From an uncultured SAR116 cluster alpha proteobacterium (GTDB taxonomy: Bacteria > Pseudomonadota > Alphaproteobacteria > Puniceispirillales > Puniceispirillaceae), in the NCBI GenBank assembly GCA_902523435.1, contig CABYZM010000002.1, positions 1-64,000 on the forward strand: a stretch of DNA of 64,000 bases, given 5' to 3'. The translations under genes and the position numbers were made by a program. The notes under the pieces are model-generated. The model had not been told where the DNA came from and searched no databases. It was given only the letters and a program-made list of their open reading frames with translations. Below are positions 35,835-45,302 of the stretch, piece after piece (the first letter of the stretch is position 1; each line of letters starts with the position of its first letter).

Positions 35835-36635
35835 TTATTCGAATGTTACTTTTATCTCGCCAAGCTCACCAAAATTAGCGTGTACATAATCTCCAGATGA
35901 AAAGGATTGTGGCACCGATGCAGCGCCCGTAGAGATAAAATCTCCTATCTGCAATTCGTAGCCACGCAACGCCAAATGATTAACCAGGTCGGCCGCGGCT
36001 TGCTCTGGAACACAACGCATTTCACCAAGGAAATTATCAGCAGGCGTGCCATCACTCACTGTAAGTTCGATTAGATGCTGTCGATAATCTATCCCCTGCC
36101 AATCTTCTACAGGGTCGCCGAATATAAAGCCTATGCCGCCGCCATTGTCTGCAATCGTCATAAGCGAAGTTTCTGCTTTTCTGGCATCTTCTAGCTTAAA
36201 GCGATTACCTATAATCTCTATCGCGGGATGAAGCACCATCATGGTTTCCATCTCAGAGGCAGTCCAAGGCTTCTGGCGAAGATGCGGTTTGGCAGTCAGC
36301 TGGAAGGCGAATTCAGCCTCGGCTCGAGCACTAGGAAAATATTTAATTGGCAGGTTATGATAAGCTCCAAAATAACTTCTGGACTGAAATATGCGACCAG
36401 GAATTACATCCTCATGACCGTCAAGCTCACGCATTCTTGCGCTAGTCGCGCCAACTTTCCAACCAACCACGCCCTGTTGGAGCTCCTCATACATACAATC
36501 CTGGACAAAATAGGCCTCTACTCGATTAAGTGGAAAAAAACGAGAATCAATATTGATGAAGTTTCCTGGATCACGCCATGAATTTGCTAGCATATTAGCT
36601 AACTCGACTAGTACGGGCTTACGCGTTTCTTCCAT
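35835..36635 (-). CDS. 2-keto-4-pentenoate hydratase-family protein
   Basis: A 266-residue member of the MhpD/HpaH hydratase group within the fumarylacetoacetase superfamily. The family stretch GVVGWKVGATSARMRELDG is near residue 75, followed by ARAEAEFAFQL with the acidic metal ligands and IEIIGNRF. Such enzymes hydrate 2-hydroxypenta-2,4-dienoates in meta-cleavage pathways; decarboxylase relatives are similar. It is the first gene of the ten-gene run and has GAGGC seven bases before the ATG. The substrate is not known, and no ring-cleavage dioxygenase is present nearby. Confidence 0.83.
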   Translation of the reverse strand: MEETRKPVLVELANMLANSWRDPGNFINIDSRFFPLNRVEAYFVQDCMYEELQQGVVGWKVGATSARMRELDGHEDVIPGRIFQSRSYFGAYHNLPIKYFPSARAEAEFAFQLTAKPHLRQKPWTASEMETMMVLHPAIEIIGNRFKLEDARKAETSLMTIADNGGGIGFIFGDPVEDWQGIDYRQHLIELTVSDGTPADNFLGEMRCVPEQAAADLVNHLALRGYELQIGDFISTGAASVPQSFSSGDYVHANFGELGEIKVTFE

Positions 36636-36719
36636 ATATTTGCCTCCTCAACAACCTAAATGGCTGTCGATAGTAAACTTCAAACGTACAGGCAATGTGC
36701 TGAGCTAGAAAGAGCAAAT

Positions 36720-36737
36720 ATGATGAAATAACATCAT
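36720..36737 (-). promoter_or_regulatory. Candidate operator palindrome upstream of the enzyme operon
   Basis: ATGATG-AAATAA-CATCAT is a perfect inverted repeat, about 85 bases ahead of the first gene of the minus-strand catabolic operon, within AT-rich sequence where a promoter is expected. The half-site and spacing are those of a dimeric repressor site, but this is a short motif and could arise by chance. Confidence 0.33.
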
Positions 36738-37205
36738 GACGAAATATTCGCTTGCAAATCATTAAATGCTGTGTGCTGAAGGCAAGTTTTCTGAATTTTA
36801 AACAGGAGATTCATTCAAGAATGTATCCTATCATTTCACTATAATCATAGACCAACTCATCGACCGCAGAAGCAGTGCGCTCCTTGTCATTCAAGCATCA
36901 ACCCCTCCGCCATTACTTATCCAACAGGAAAAATACAGATTCGAAAAGAGAAAAATGATCGCAAGAAATCAAGTGATGCCTGGGTCAGGCTCACTTAATC
37001 AAGTAAATTAACTTAGAGGCCATTCTTTATTAACGTCGAAGACGCGAGTGCAAGATGGCGGAGAAATGAGACAAGTCCTGAACCCGAATTTTACAATTCG
37101 GGATTTGTTGACTGCTCAAACCGAAACAGCTTGATTGCTTCTATGGTTTTGATACCGTTGATGATGGAGAGCTTTTGCATCTGCGCAACAGCAACGAGGT
37201 AATTT
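36738..37205. other. Divergent intergenic region between the catabolic operon and xdhA
   Basis: No intact gene is seen in these bases. Two hairpins are present: AAGTGA-T-GCCTG facing CAGGC-TCACTT at 36971-36996 (11 pairs, one bulged T) and CCCGAATT-TTAC-AATTCGGG at 37083-37102 (8 perfect pairs). A short minus-strand stretch near 36820-36900 and a plus-strand stretch at 37110-37200 (GFDTVDDGELLHLRN) read like bits of protein with no start, possibly gene remnants. GAGG six bases before 37206 is the xdhA ribosome site. Confidence 0.4.
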
Positions 37206-38741
37206 ATGTCAGCTGCGTTAGGCCCGCAAAAATACCGGCCAATTCATTTTATGCTCAACGGACAGGCGCATGAGATCGAAAGACTCCGCCCTGATACAAC
37301 CCTACTGCAATTGCTGCGCGGTCCGCATAACCTGACCGGTACAAAAGAGGGTTGTGCTGAAGGCGATTGCGGGGCTTGCACGATTTTGGTGGGGCGGTTG
37401 CAAGCAGGCCAGATAGTTTGGCAACCTGTGAACGCTTGCATACTGTTGCTCCCAATGGCTGATAAATCTGTCATCCGAACAGTTGAGGGTGTTGCAAAGG
37501 AAGATGGGACGCTACACCCGGTTCAACAGGCGATGGTAGACCATCACGGCTCACAATGCGGGTTCTGCACCCCAGGGTTTGTAATGTCTTTATATGGAGG
37601 CTGGCTAAACAGATCTTCTTTTAGTGCCTCTGACCTTGATGATTTGCTTGCAGGAAATCTTTGCCGTTGCACTGGATATGGCCCAATTATTAAAGCTGGC
37701 GAATCATTGGCAGGACAACCTCTTGCTGAATGGGAAACAGTTCTGCTAGATGAAGAAAAAGCCTATTTAGAGACATGTGAGGCACTTCCAGGGCTGGTTT
37801 ATGCGGCAGAAGGAGCCTCATTTATTGCTCCTCTTTCAAAGGATAGTTTCGCGCGAGCCTTTATGGAACAGCCTGGGGCACAGATTATCGCAGGGGCAAC
37901 AGATATTGGCTTATGGATCACTAAGCAAAATCAGAAATTGCTTTCATTTATATCTGTTCAGGATGTGAGTGGGCTGGATGATGTAACAGAGCAAAAGGAC
38001 GGCTTTTATATTGGCGCCGCCGCTACACATCATAAAGCAGCTGATTTTCTGGCGGCACATTTTCCATCTTTAAAGGAATTATGGCGACGTTTTGGTTCAG
38101 TCCAAGTAAGGGCAAGTGGGACGATAGGCGGCAATATTGCCAACGGCTCTCCAATTGGTGACCTAGCACCTGCCTTTATCGCTCTGGATGCCGACCTGCT
38201 TCTTCGACGTGGAAAAGAAGAGCGAAGGCTGAAACTAGAAGATTTCTTTTTGTCTTACGGTCAGCAGGACCGGCAACAAAGTGAATGGGTGGATGGCCTG
38301 TTTATTCCGAAATTATCAACGGATTGGAAATTCAATTGTTACAAACTTTCCCGTAGGTTTGACCAAGACATTTCAGCCGTAATGGGAGCTTTTGCTCTCA
38401 AAATAGAGGATGGCAAGATTACAGCTGCACGAATAGCCTTTGGGGGCATGGCCGGTGTTCCGCAACGCGCCCGCTCACTTGAAACAGCTCTTATTGGACA
38501 GGCTTTGGAGCCAGACAAGATAAATGAACCAGCAATCGATTCAGCCCTGGCAGATGATTTTACACCGATAAGTGATGTCAGAGCCTCAGCAGAGTATCGA
38601 TTGCTTGGCGCCCGCAATCTCTTACAGAAATGCCGTTTGGAAATGATAGTAGACAAGCCTGTAAGGCTCGCAGGAGAGGGATTAGCATCGGCAGGGTTGT
38701 CCCCCTTGTGCAGCATCGCCTCCAGCGAGGCAAGACAATGA
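37206..38741 (+). CDS. xdhA: Xanthine dehydrogenase small subunit (Fe-S/FAD)
   Basis: XdhA carries the electron-transfer half of xanthine dehydrogenase, which oxidises hypoxanthine and xanthine to urate. The 511-residue protein has the plant-type 2Fe-2S site with C50, C55, C58 and C78 ([15 protein letters not shown]), the second 2Fe-2S domain with [16 protein letters not shown] and [12 protein letters not shown], and a FAD domain from about residue 200 with [11 protein letters not shown] and [18 protein letters not shown] lies six bases before the ATG. The stop overlaps the xdhB ATG (ATGA). Confidence 0.94.
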   Translation: MSAALGPQKYRPIHFMLNGQAHEIERLRPDTTLLQLLRGPHNLTGTKEGCAEGDCGACTILVGRLQAGQIVWQPVNACILLLPMADKSVIRTVEGVAKEDGTLHPVQQAMVDHHGSQCGFCTPGFVMSLYGGWLNRSSFSASDLDDLLAGNLCRCTGYGPIIKAGESLAGQPLAEWETVLLDEEKAYLETCEALPGLVYAAEGASFIAPLSKDSFARAFMEQPGAQIIAGATDIGLWITKQNQKLLSFISVQDVSGLDDVTEQKDGFYIGAAATHHKAADFLAAHFPSLKELWRRFGSVQVRASGTIGGNIANGSPIGDLAPAFIALDADLLLRRGKEERRLKLEDFFLSYGQQDRQQSEWVDGLFIPKLSTDWKFNCYKLSRRFDQDISAVMGAFALKIEDGKITAARIAFGGMAGVPQRARSLETALIGQALEPDKINEPAIDSALADDFTPISDVRASAEYRLLGARNLLQKCRLEMIVDKPVRLAGEGLASAGLSPLCSIASSEARQ

Positions 38742-41056
38742 CCCTGCCTGTAAAATCCAGGCAAGTTCACGCAGCCCTACGCCATGAAAGTGCCGCCCTT
38801 CATGTCACTGGGCAAGCTCGCTATGTAGATGATATGGCCCTACCAGAAAACTCTGTACATATTGCACTTGGGTTAAGTGCTGTCGCGCATGGCCGGCTAA
38901 TCTCAATTGATGCTGAAGCTGCTTTGCGCATGCCAGGAGTGCGGGCAGTGCTTACGGCTGCTGATATTCCCGGAAAAAACGACTGCAGCCCGGTAAAGGG
39001 TGATGACCCTATATTTGCCAAAGATGAGATTATGTATCATGGACAGACGCTATTCGCGGTAGTTGCTAATACACGAGCACAAGCCAGAGACGCAGTAGAA
39101 CAGGTGAAGACTAAAATTACACCGCTTGCCCCTATCTTAAACATCGATGCAGCTATTGAGCAGGAAAGTTTTCTTGAAAAACCACTGACTCTATCATCCG
39201 GACAGGCAGATAATGCCTATGCGGCAGCCCCCTGCCAGCTGGCAGGAGAGCTGTATGCCGGTGGGCAAGAGCATTTTTATCTGGAAGGCCAGGCCGCCAT
39301 TGCCCAGGCAGATGAAAATGGAGGCATTCAGTTATTTGTATCTACACAGCACCCAAGTGAAATTCAGCATAAGGTTGCTGGCATGTTGGGGCTAACTTAT
39401 GGTGATATTCAGGTTGATGTCAGACGGATGGGCGGAGGCTTTGGAGGCAAGGAAAGCCAGAGCAATCTAACCGCCTGCATTGCTGCACTTGCTGCTCATA
39501 AAACAGGGCGCCCAGCCCGCCTTGTCTATGACCGAGATGATGACATGCGGGTCACAGGTAAGCGCCATGATATCAAGTTGGTCTATAAAGTTGGCTTTGA
39601 TCAGGATGGGCGATTAATTGCGCTAATTATTGACCAGTATCTGCGATGTGGAATGTCTTATGATCTGTCAAAGGCTATTGCCATCCGGGCGATGACACAC
39701 GCTGAAAATGCCTACGCCATCCCTCACACCCGCATTACCGCCCATTTATGCAAAACACATACCCCTTCGAATACAGCATTTAGGGGATTTGGCGGCCCAC
39801 AGGGCATGATCGGTATCGAACAGATCATGGATAAAATCGCTACTCATCTGAACTTGGACCCAATCGCCCTCAGACAGCTGAATTACTATCCTGATTATGA
39901 AGCCGGCACGCCGTGCTGCACACCCTATGGCCAGATTGTCAAAGATGGGCTGCTTGGAAAGATAACAAAACAGCTCTTAGAAACCGCTGATTATCAAAAC
40001 AGACGACAACAGATCGACACCCACAACCAGACTAATCCGGTGCTACGACGTGGCCTAGGATTTGCACCAGTTAAATTTGGGATCTCCTTTAACAGAACCA
40101 TGTTGAATCAAGGTGGTGCTCTTGTTAATGTCTATTCAGATGGCTCAGTGCACCTCAATCATGGCGGTACTGAGATGGGCCAAGGGCTACATACAAAGAT
40201 CATCCAAATTGTAGCTGATGTGTTTGGACTAGCACATGAAGATGTCCGAATTTCAGCCACGACCACAGGCAAAGTGCCAAACACATCTGCGACAGCGGCT
40301 TCATCCGGAACTGACCTGAACGGGATGGCTGCTGCACGCGCAGCTGATGCCATCAAACAGCGCATGACCGCCCATCTAGCTGAGCTTTATCAGTGTAAAG
40401 CGGATAGGATTACTTTTCAGGATAGACAGGTCAACCTGCCTTCTAGTGAATATCTGTCTTTTTCTAAAGCCGTCGGATTATGTTATGAGGGACGGGTCTC
40501 GCTCTCTGCAACAGGCTTTTATGCTACACCTGATATCCATTGGGATGATGCCAGCCTGACCGGCTCACCCTATTATTATTTTGCTTATGGTGCCGCATTA
40601 TGTGAGGTCGCGATTGACAGGCTAACAGGTGAGTCTCGAATCCTACGCACAGATATTCTTCATGATGCTGGTCATTCCATTAATCCAGCGCTTGATAAGG
40701 GCCAAATTGAAGGCGGGTTTGTTCAAGGCGCTGGCTGGCTGACCACTGAGGAACTTGTCTACGGACAGGATGGGGCGTTGCTGACACATGCGCCATCCAC
40801 CTATAAAATTCCAGCTTGTTCAGACAGACCTTATCTTCTCAACATCAACCTTTATGAAGGGGACGGTAATCGTTCAGAGACCATTCACAGATCAAAAGCT
40901 GTTGGTGAGCCTCCTTTCATGCTTGGAATATCTGTTTTTCTTGCCTGCGGGGATGCACTAAGAGGCCTGAGCTCAACAAAAAGCTACCCTGAGCTGCACG
41001 CGCCCGCTACTGCAGAACGTCTATTGATGGCTGCACAGGCGCAGCAAAAATTATGA
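38738..41056 (+). CDS. xdhB: Xanthine dehydrogenase large (molybdopterin) subunit
   Basis: The 772-residue molybdenum-cofactor subunit, where xanthine is hydroxylated. Conserved stretches include [13 protein letters not shown], the Moco-site [36 protein letters not shown] and, near the C terminus, [11 protein letters not shown] with the catalytic Glu. The true start is the ATG at 38738 in the ATGA overlap; an in-frame codon at 38630 would overlap xdhA by over 100 bases. The C terminus overlaps xdhC by four bases. Confidence 0.95.
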   Translation: MTLPVKSRQVHAALRHESAALHVTGQARYVDDMALPENSVHIALGLSAVAHGRLISIDAEAALRMPGVRAVLTAADIPGKNDCSPVKGDDPIFAKDEIMYHGQTLFAVVANTRAQARDAVEQVKTKITPLAPILNIDAAIEQESFLEKPLTLSSGQADNAYAAAPCQLAGELYAGGQEHFYLEGQAAIAQADENGGIQLFVSTQHPSEIQHKVAGMLGLTYGDIQVDVRRMGGGFGGKESQSNLTACIAALAAHKTGRPARLVYDRDDDMRVTGKRHDIKLVYKVGFDQDGRLIALIIDQYLRCGMSYDLSKAIAIRAMTHAENAYAIPHTRITAHLCKTHTPSNTAFRGFGGPQGMIGIEQIMDKIATHLNLDPIALRQLNYYPDYEAGTPCCTPYGQIVKDGLLGKITKQLLETADYQNRRQQIDTHNQTNPVLRRGLGFAPVKFGISFNRTMLNQGGALVNVYSDGSVHLNHGGTEMGQGLHTKIIQIVADVFGLAHEDVRISATTTGKVPNTSATAASSGTDLNGMAAARAADAIKQRMTAHLAELYQCKADRITFQDRQVNLPSSEYLSFSKAVGLCYEGRVSLSATGFYATPDIHWDDASLTGSPYYYFAYGAALCEVAIDRLTGESRILRTDILHDAGHSINPALDKGQIEGGFVQGAGWLTTEELVYGQDGALLTHAPSTYKIPACSDRPYLLNINLYEGDGNRSETIHRSKAVGEPPFMLGISVFLACGDALRGLSSTKSYPELHAPATAERLLMAAQAQQKL

Positions 41057-41970
41057 AAATTGGCACTGTTTTGCAGAATTGGGCGCAGGCAGCGTTAGCG
41101 AAGCTTGACGAGGGCTATGTCTGTCTGGTTGCTGTTTGCGAAGCAAAGGGCTCTGCACCACGTGAAGCTGGGGCAGCCATGCTGGTATATAAGAACAATA
41201 TTGATGGCAGTATTGGAGGCGGTGAGCTCGAGTTTCAAGCCATCAAAACTGCCCGGAAAGATATACCGGAAACAGCTTTTGCGCGCGAAGTGAGATCCTA
41301 TCCTCTCGGGCCAGCGCTTGGTCAGTGCTGCGGCGGTCATGTCAAGCTAATGTTTGAATGGTATGGGCCGAGCAGCCAATCCGTTTTGGCGCAGCTTGCA
41401 GCACAGAAACAGGGTTACAGCCTGCATCCAGCCACTTCACAAGACAACCCAATAATTGCAATACATCCATCCGAAGAGATGCTGTGTCTGCCCTTATGCG
41501 CGCATCAGCAGCCTGTATTTTTATATGGTGCAGGTCATGTTGGCAGGGCTGTTGTTCAAATTGCCCGTCACCTGCCCTGCCAGATTTATTGGGTAGATAC
41601 AGATGATGAGCGTTTTCCGAAGGACATTGCTGAGGGGGTGACCAAACTGCCTGCGCGTCATCCAGAGACTATTGCACAACGCGCACCAAGTGACACTATA
41701 CATCTTATAATGACTTATTCCCATCAGCTTGATTTTGAAATTGTCTCCACAGTATTAAGTAACGGCAATTTTGCTAGATGTGCCCTGATAGGGTCAGAAA
41801 CCAAGGCAGCGCGGTTCAACAAGCGTCTGAGAGATGCAGGTGTAAAGTCTGATGCAGTAAAAAGGCTTACCTGTCCAATTGGTCTGCCTGAAATTAATGG
41901 CAAAAAACCTATCCAAGTTGCTTTATCAGTTACAGCACAACTTTCCAACTGGCTAATATCTTCAGATTAG
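41053..41970 (+). CDS. xdhC: Xanthine dehydrogenase accessory protein XdhC
   Basis: XdhC binds molybdenum cofactor, promotes its sulfuration and inserts it into XdhB. The 305-residue protein has the N-terminal XdhC/CoxI domain (EAKGSAPREAGAAMLV, SIGGGELEF and LGPALGQCCGGHV with the paired Cys) and a C-terminal Rossmann domain with VFLYGAGHVGRAVV. Order xdhA-xdhB-xdhC with four-base overlaps indicates one operon. It ends in a four-base convergent overlap with the ABC permease gene on the other strand. Confidence 0.94.
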   Translation: MKIGTVLQNWAQAALAKLDEGYVCLVAVCEAKGSAPREAGAAMLVYKNNIDGSIGGGELEFQAIKTARKDIPETAFAREVRSYPLGPALGQCCGGHVKLMFEWYGPSSQSVLAQLAAQKQGYSLHPATSQDNPIIAIHPSEEMLCLPLCAHQQPVFLYGAGHVGRAVVQIARHLPCQIYWVDTDDERFPKDIAEGVTKLPARHPETIAQRAPSDTIHLIMTYSHQLDFEIVSTVLSNGNFARCALIGSETKAARFNKRLRDAGVKSDAVKRLTCPIGLPEINGKKPIQVALSVTAQLSNWLISSD

Positions 41971-42722
41971 TCAGCCTGACGTTCTGCCCATCCTGCAAAT
42001 ATACGTTCCAAAAAGACGACAACATAATAGAGTGCTATCCCCAAAATTGCCAAAGCAATCAGAACCGCAAACATTAGCGGATAATCTGAATTAGTTTTTC
42101 CACTGTCAAATAGAGCGCCTAAGCCTCTGCCGTGAGGCGAGACAATTTCCATCAAGTTTGTGCCAATAAATGCAAGGGTGACAGCTACTTTCAATGCTCC
42201 AAAAAATTCTGGAAGTGTTTTGGGCAGTGCAATTTTCCAGAAAATAGTAAATTTTGAAGCTCCAAGCGCCCGCAGAATATCACGATATTCTGGCTCCAAT
42301 GTAGACAAGCCAATAGAAACTGAAACAGCAATTGGAAAAAATGAAATCATAAAAGCGATCAAAACCGTATTCAGATCGTGCTGCCCAACAAACATTAGAG
42401 CAACAATTGGGACGACGGTTGCTTTCGGAATAGCATTAAAACCAACAAGAAGGGGATAAAGTCCCTCCCGGACAACCTTTGAAAATCCCATAACCATGCC
42501 CAACAAAACACCGATTATGATGGCAATAATTAACCCTAGGACAGTTCGCCATAAGGTTTCCCACCCAAAGGTAAAGAAAAGCCACTTGAAACGCCAAAAG
42601 GCAGGCCAAAGGTCACTGGGGGAGGCCATTTTGTAATTGGGCCAACCATTTACCCATACAAGCATTTCCCAAAACAAAAGAAACAGTATGATAGCAAATA
42701 AGGGAACAGCCAACTGTCTCAT
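41967..42722 (-). CDS. NitT/TauT-family ABC importer permease
   Basis: A 251-residue permease with about six spans and the coupling loop LRALGASKFTIFWKIALPKT of SsuC/TauC/ThiX-type importers. It overlaps the ATPase gene by four bases and makes a complete importer with the two genes upstream. Since the system lies between xdhABC and the urate/allantoin genes, purines or ureides are the likely cargo; a thiamine-precursor role, suggested by the binding-protein fold, is the alternative. Confidence 0.87.
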   Translation of the reverse strand: MRQLAVPLFAIILFLLFWEMLVWVNGWPNYKMASPSDLWPAFWRFKWLFFTFGWETLWRTVLGLIIAIIIGVLLGMVMGFSKVVREGLYPLLVGFNAIPKATVVPIVALMFVGQHDLNTVLIAFMISFFPIAVSVSIGLSTLEPEYRDILRALGASKFTIFWKIALPKTLPEFFGALKVAVTLAFIGTNLMEIVSPHGRGLGALFDSGKTNSDYPLMFAVLIALAILGIALYYVVVFLERIFAGWAERQAD

Positions 42723-43534
42723 AATTTGTCCTCTTCATCTTTACGGGCAATTTTTATCTGCTCACGAAGAATATTCAGAGTTTCAATAGCCTTAGGCGTA
42801 TAGAGTTGGTCAAGACTTTTTGGCCCCCGCTGTTTTAATTTCTGACAATATTGAACAGTTGCTGGCCGCCCTGATAACACCACAACCTCATCAGCAAGAA
42901 AAATGGACTCACGTAAATCATGTGTAATCAGAACACCTGTGAAGGGTTCTTCCTCCCGAAGTCTGTGCATCGTCTGCCATAGGTCTTCACGAGTGAAAGC
43001 ATCAAGAGCACCAAAAGGTTCGTCCAGAATAAGCACTTCAGGCCGATGCACAAGTGCGCGGCATAAAGATGCACGTTGTCGCATGCCGCCAGATAATTCA
43101 GACGGTCGTTTCTGTTCAAAACCAGACAATCCAACCAATTTCAAAAGATCCTGCGCACGGGCCTCACGTTCTGCGGAACTCATCGCGTTTGGCACAATCT
43201 CAAGGGGCAGCATAACATTTTGCAATATTGTTCGCCATTCCAACAGAACAGGATTCTGAAAGGCCATACCAACAGTATCCCGCGGCTTATTTACTTTCTG
43301 CCCTTGCAACCAGACCGTGCCTTTATCTGGCTTGAGCAGCCCTGCCACCAAACGCGTCACTGTTGATTTACCGCAACCGGAAGGCCCAACAATTGCCGTA
43401 AAGCCATTTTTGGGCACACTTAGCGTCAAATCGTCAAGTACTGGGAGAACGCCGGTATCTGTATTAAACGTGTGAGAGACGTTTTCAATCCGAATAAGGC
43501 CTGTATTTTTTCTAACCGTCATAAGACCAGCCAA
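42719..43534 (-). CDS. NitT/TauT-family ABC importer ATP-binding protein
   Basis: A 271-residue ATPase with Walker A GPSGCGKST, Q-loop GMAFQNPVLLEWRTILQNVMLP (the LLEWRT form is usual in this family), signature LSGGMRQR and Walker B VLILDEPFGALD. It follows the binding-protein gene after a gap filled by a 16-pair hairpin, and overlaps the permease by four bases. Confidence 0.88.
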   Translation of the reverse strand: MAGLMTVRKNTGLIRIENVSHTFNTDTGVLPVLDDLTLSVPKNGFTAIVGPSGCGKSTVTRLVAGLLKPDKGTVWLQGQKVNKPRDTVGMAFQNPVLLEWRTILQNVMLPLEIVPNAMSSAEREARAQDLLKLVGLSGFEQKRPSELSGGMRQRASLCRALVHRPEVLILDEPFGALDAFTREDLWQTMHRLREEEPFTGVLITHDLRESIFLADEVVVLSGRPATVQYCQKLKQRGPKSLDQLYTPKAIETLNILREQIKIARKDEEDKL

Positions 43535-43536
43535 TC

Positions 43537-43573
43537 CATCAAAACAGCCTGCATTAAGCAGGCTGTTTTGATG
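43537..43573 (-). terminator. Perfect 16-pair hairpin between binding-protein and ATPase genes
   Basis: CATCAAAACAGCCTGC (43537-43552) and GCAGGCTGTTTTGATG (43558-43573) pair perfectly around ATTAA. The stem begins seven bases after the binding-protein stop and ends just before the ATPase start. There is no T run after it on the minus strand, so it is more likely a 3' mRNA stabiliser or partial terminator than a full stop. Confidence 0.65.
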
Positions 43574-43579
43574 TTATTT

Positions 43580-44593
43580 TCAGTTTAAAGATATGCCGCT
43601 GGCTGGCAAATACTCGTCTGTGAAATATAGAGCTGCATTTGGTGCTGCTTTATATTCATAAGTTTCGCTGAGCTGCTCAATTGCTGCAGCGAAGCGCGAG
43701 GAGTCAACGCCACCCATACCATTTGCCCTCACATAGTCTGTCAGGACATTCGCATCAATGGCCAATTGAAGACGTCTCTGCTCTAATGCTGCGTCAGCTG
43801 CCGGATTACGTTTCACGAGTGCTGCTGCTGCTGCCTTTGGGTCTTTTATGGCATCTCTCCAGCCAGCCCCAATAGCGACAAGAAACTTTTTCACCATATC
43901 TGAGTTATTTTTTGCATAGTCAGTATTCACAATAACTGCATTGCCGTAGAGTTTTAGGCCATGGTCTGCCATCAGAATCGTTGAAATATCCTCTTCAGGT
44001 ACGCCAAGACGGACAAGGTTTAGATAAGAAGAAAAGGAAAACCCTGTGACTGAATCAACCTTACCTTCAGCTAGCATGGGCTCTCTAGTTGGGAACCCAA
44101 CTGGCTCGACTTTCACTTTACTAATGTCAATGCCATTTGCCTTAGCAAAAGATGGGAATTGAGCCCAAGCCCCATCAGGTGGAGGAGCGCCAAGAACTGA
44201 GCCTTCTAGGTCACCGGGCCCGCTTACACCTCTGGACTTTCTTCCAATCACAGCAAAAGGAGGCTTGTCATAGACCATCATAACGGCTGTTACAGGCGCG
44301 CCTGGGTTCTGATCAAGAAATTTGATAAGCGAATTAATATCTGCGAAGCCAAAAGGGAACGAACCAGTAGCAACCTTGGGGATGGCATCTAAAGAGCCCT
44401 TGCCCGGGGTAATTTCCACATCCATGCCTGCTGACTTGAAATGTCCTTTATCAATGGCAAGGAAGTAAGGTGCTGAGGGACCCTCAAATTTCCAGTCTAG
44501 AGCAAATTGCACTTTTGTATCCGCATGACTTGAGGCAGCCATCAACATTGAAGCTAGTCCGATCGCTAGATACTTAGTTATTTTATTTATCAT
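43580..44593 (-). CDS. NMT1/THI5-like periplasmic substrate-binding protein
   Basis: A 337-residue ABC binding protein with a signal peptide cleaved near SSHA, and the family opening VQFALDWKFEGPSAPYFLAI followed by GHFKSAGMDVEI. ThiY-like proteins with this ALDW opening bind pyrimidine or purine-like rings stacked on aromatic residues, which fits a purine or ureide ligand given the neighbours, but the ligand cannot be read directly. CAGGAG precedes the ATG. First gene of the importer operon. Confidence 0.87.
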   Translation of the reverse strand: MINKITKYLAIGLASMLMAASSHADTKVQFALDWKFEGPSAPYFLAIDKGHFKSAGMDVEITPGKGSLDAIPKVATGSFPFGFADINSLIKFLDQNPGAPVTAVMMVYDKPPFAVIGRKSRGVSGPGDLEGSVLGAPPPDGAWAQFPSFAKANGIDISKVKVEPVGFPTREPMLAEGKVDSVTGFSFSSYLNLVRLGVPEEDISTILMADHGLKLYGNAVIVNTDYAKNNSDMVKKFLVAIGAGWRDAIKDPKAAAAALVKRNPAADAALEQRRLQLAIDANVLTDYVRANGMGGVDSSRFAAAIEQLSETYEYKAAPNAALYFTDEYLPASGISLN

Positions 44594-44813
44594 AATGTTT
44601 CTCCTGTATTTACAGCGTCCGTCAAAACGGCACTATAGTATTGGCAAATACTGAAGCATAATTGTACAGCGTTGAAATAACAGCTCTATGCTGAATTTTT
44701 TGCATCAGCAACCCAATTTAATGAGTGTCTCCTAAAAATTCTGAAATGTAAATGAAACGAGACAAATTCGAACGTTTCCTTAAATTCACTTATGCCTGTG
44801 ATAATATTGAGTA

Positions 44814-45299
44814 CTAATCTGTGATGATATAGGTTTCCTCAAACCAGTATTCTTCAAGATTCGTCCCTGACCCAATTCTATCAATAACAGAAAATCGTCC
44901 AGGCTTAGATAGAGGTGTAAGTACACCGTGCCAAATGTTGGCATGATAATTTACACCCATGTAAGGTTCAGTCAGGAACGCTATAGGGTGGCCAGGTCGG
45001 CCATTTTGGTCCTCAGCTACAGTCACCAAAAAAGATGCTTCGGTCATCGGCAAAAAGGCTTGTGAGCCGAGAGGGTGACGTTCCATCATTTCTAATCTGT
45101 AAGGCAATTGGCGAGGAACAGAATCAAACAGGCTAATGCCACTTTGCCCATCAATATGAGTGACCTTGGCGCGATCATGAAAACGACCACACATACCTTG
45201 ATTTATTATTTTGTCCGGTTTACCCGCAAAATCGAGTACATCGCCAAAAGGGGCAAAGCGAGTTGCTGTCAGCACTTCTGCCTTAATCTGAACAGGCAC
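44814..45299 (-). CDS. allA: Ureidoglycolate lyase
   Basis: AllA splits ureidoglycolate into glyoxylate and urea, the last step of allantoin breakdown. The 161-residue cupin-fold protein has the family stretches FAPFGDVLDF, HPLGSQAFLPM, VNYHANIWHGVLTPL and DRIGSGTNLEEYWF. It lies three bases after allE and is the last gene of puuE-uraD, allE, allA. Glyoxylate from it could be reduced by the GhrA-like enzyme at the start of the window. Confidence 0.92.
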   Translation of the reverse strand: MPVQIKAEVLTATRFAPFGDVLDFAGKPDKIINQGMCGRFHDRAKVTHIDGQSGISLFDSVPRQLPYRLEMMERHPLGSQAFLPMTEASFLVTVAEDQNGRPGHPIAFLTEPYMGVNYHANIWHGVLTPLSKPGRFSVIDRIGSGTNLEEYWFEETYIITD

Positions 45300-45302
45300 A
45301 GG

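Noticed and set aside
38630-38740. Upstream extension of xdhB
   Set aside because: It would overlap xdhA by over 100 bases; the ATG at 38738 in an ATGA overlap fits the family start and the operon style.
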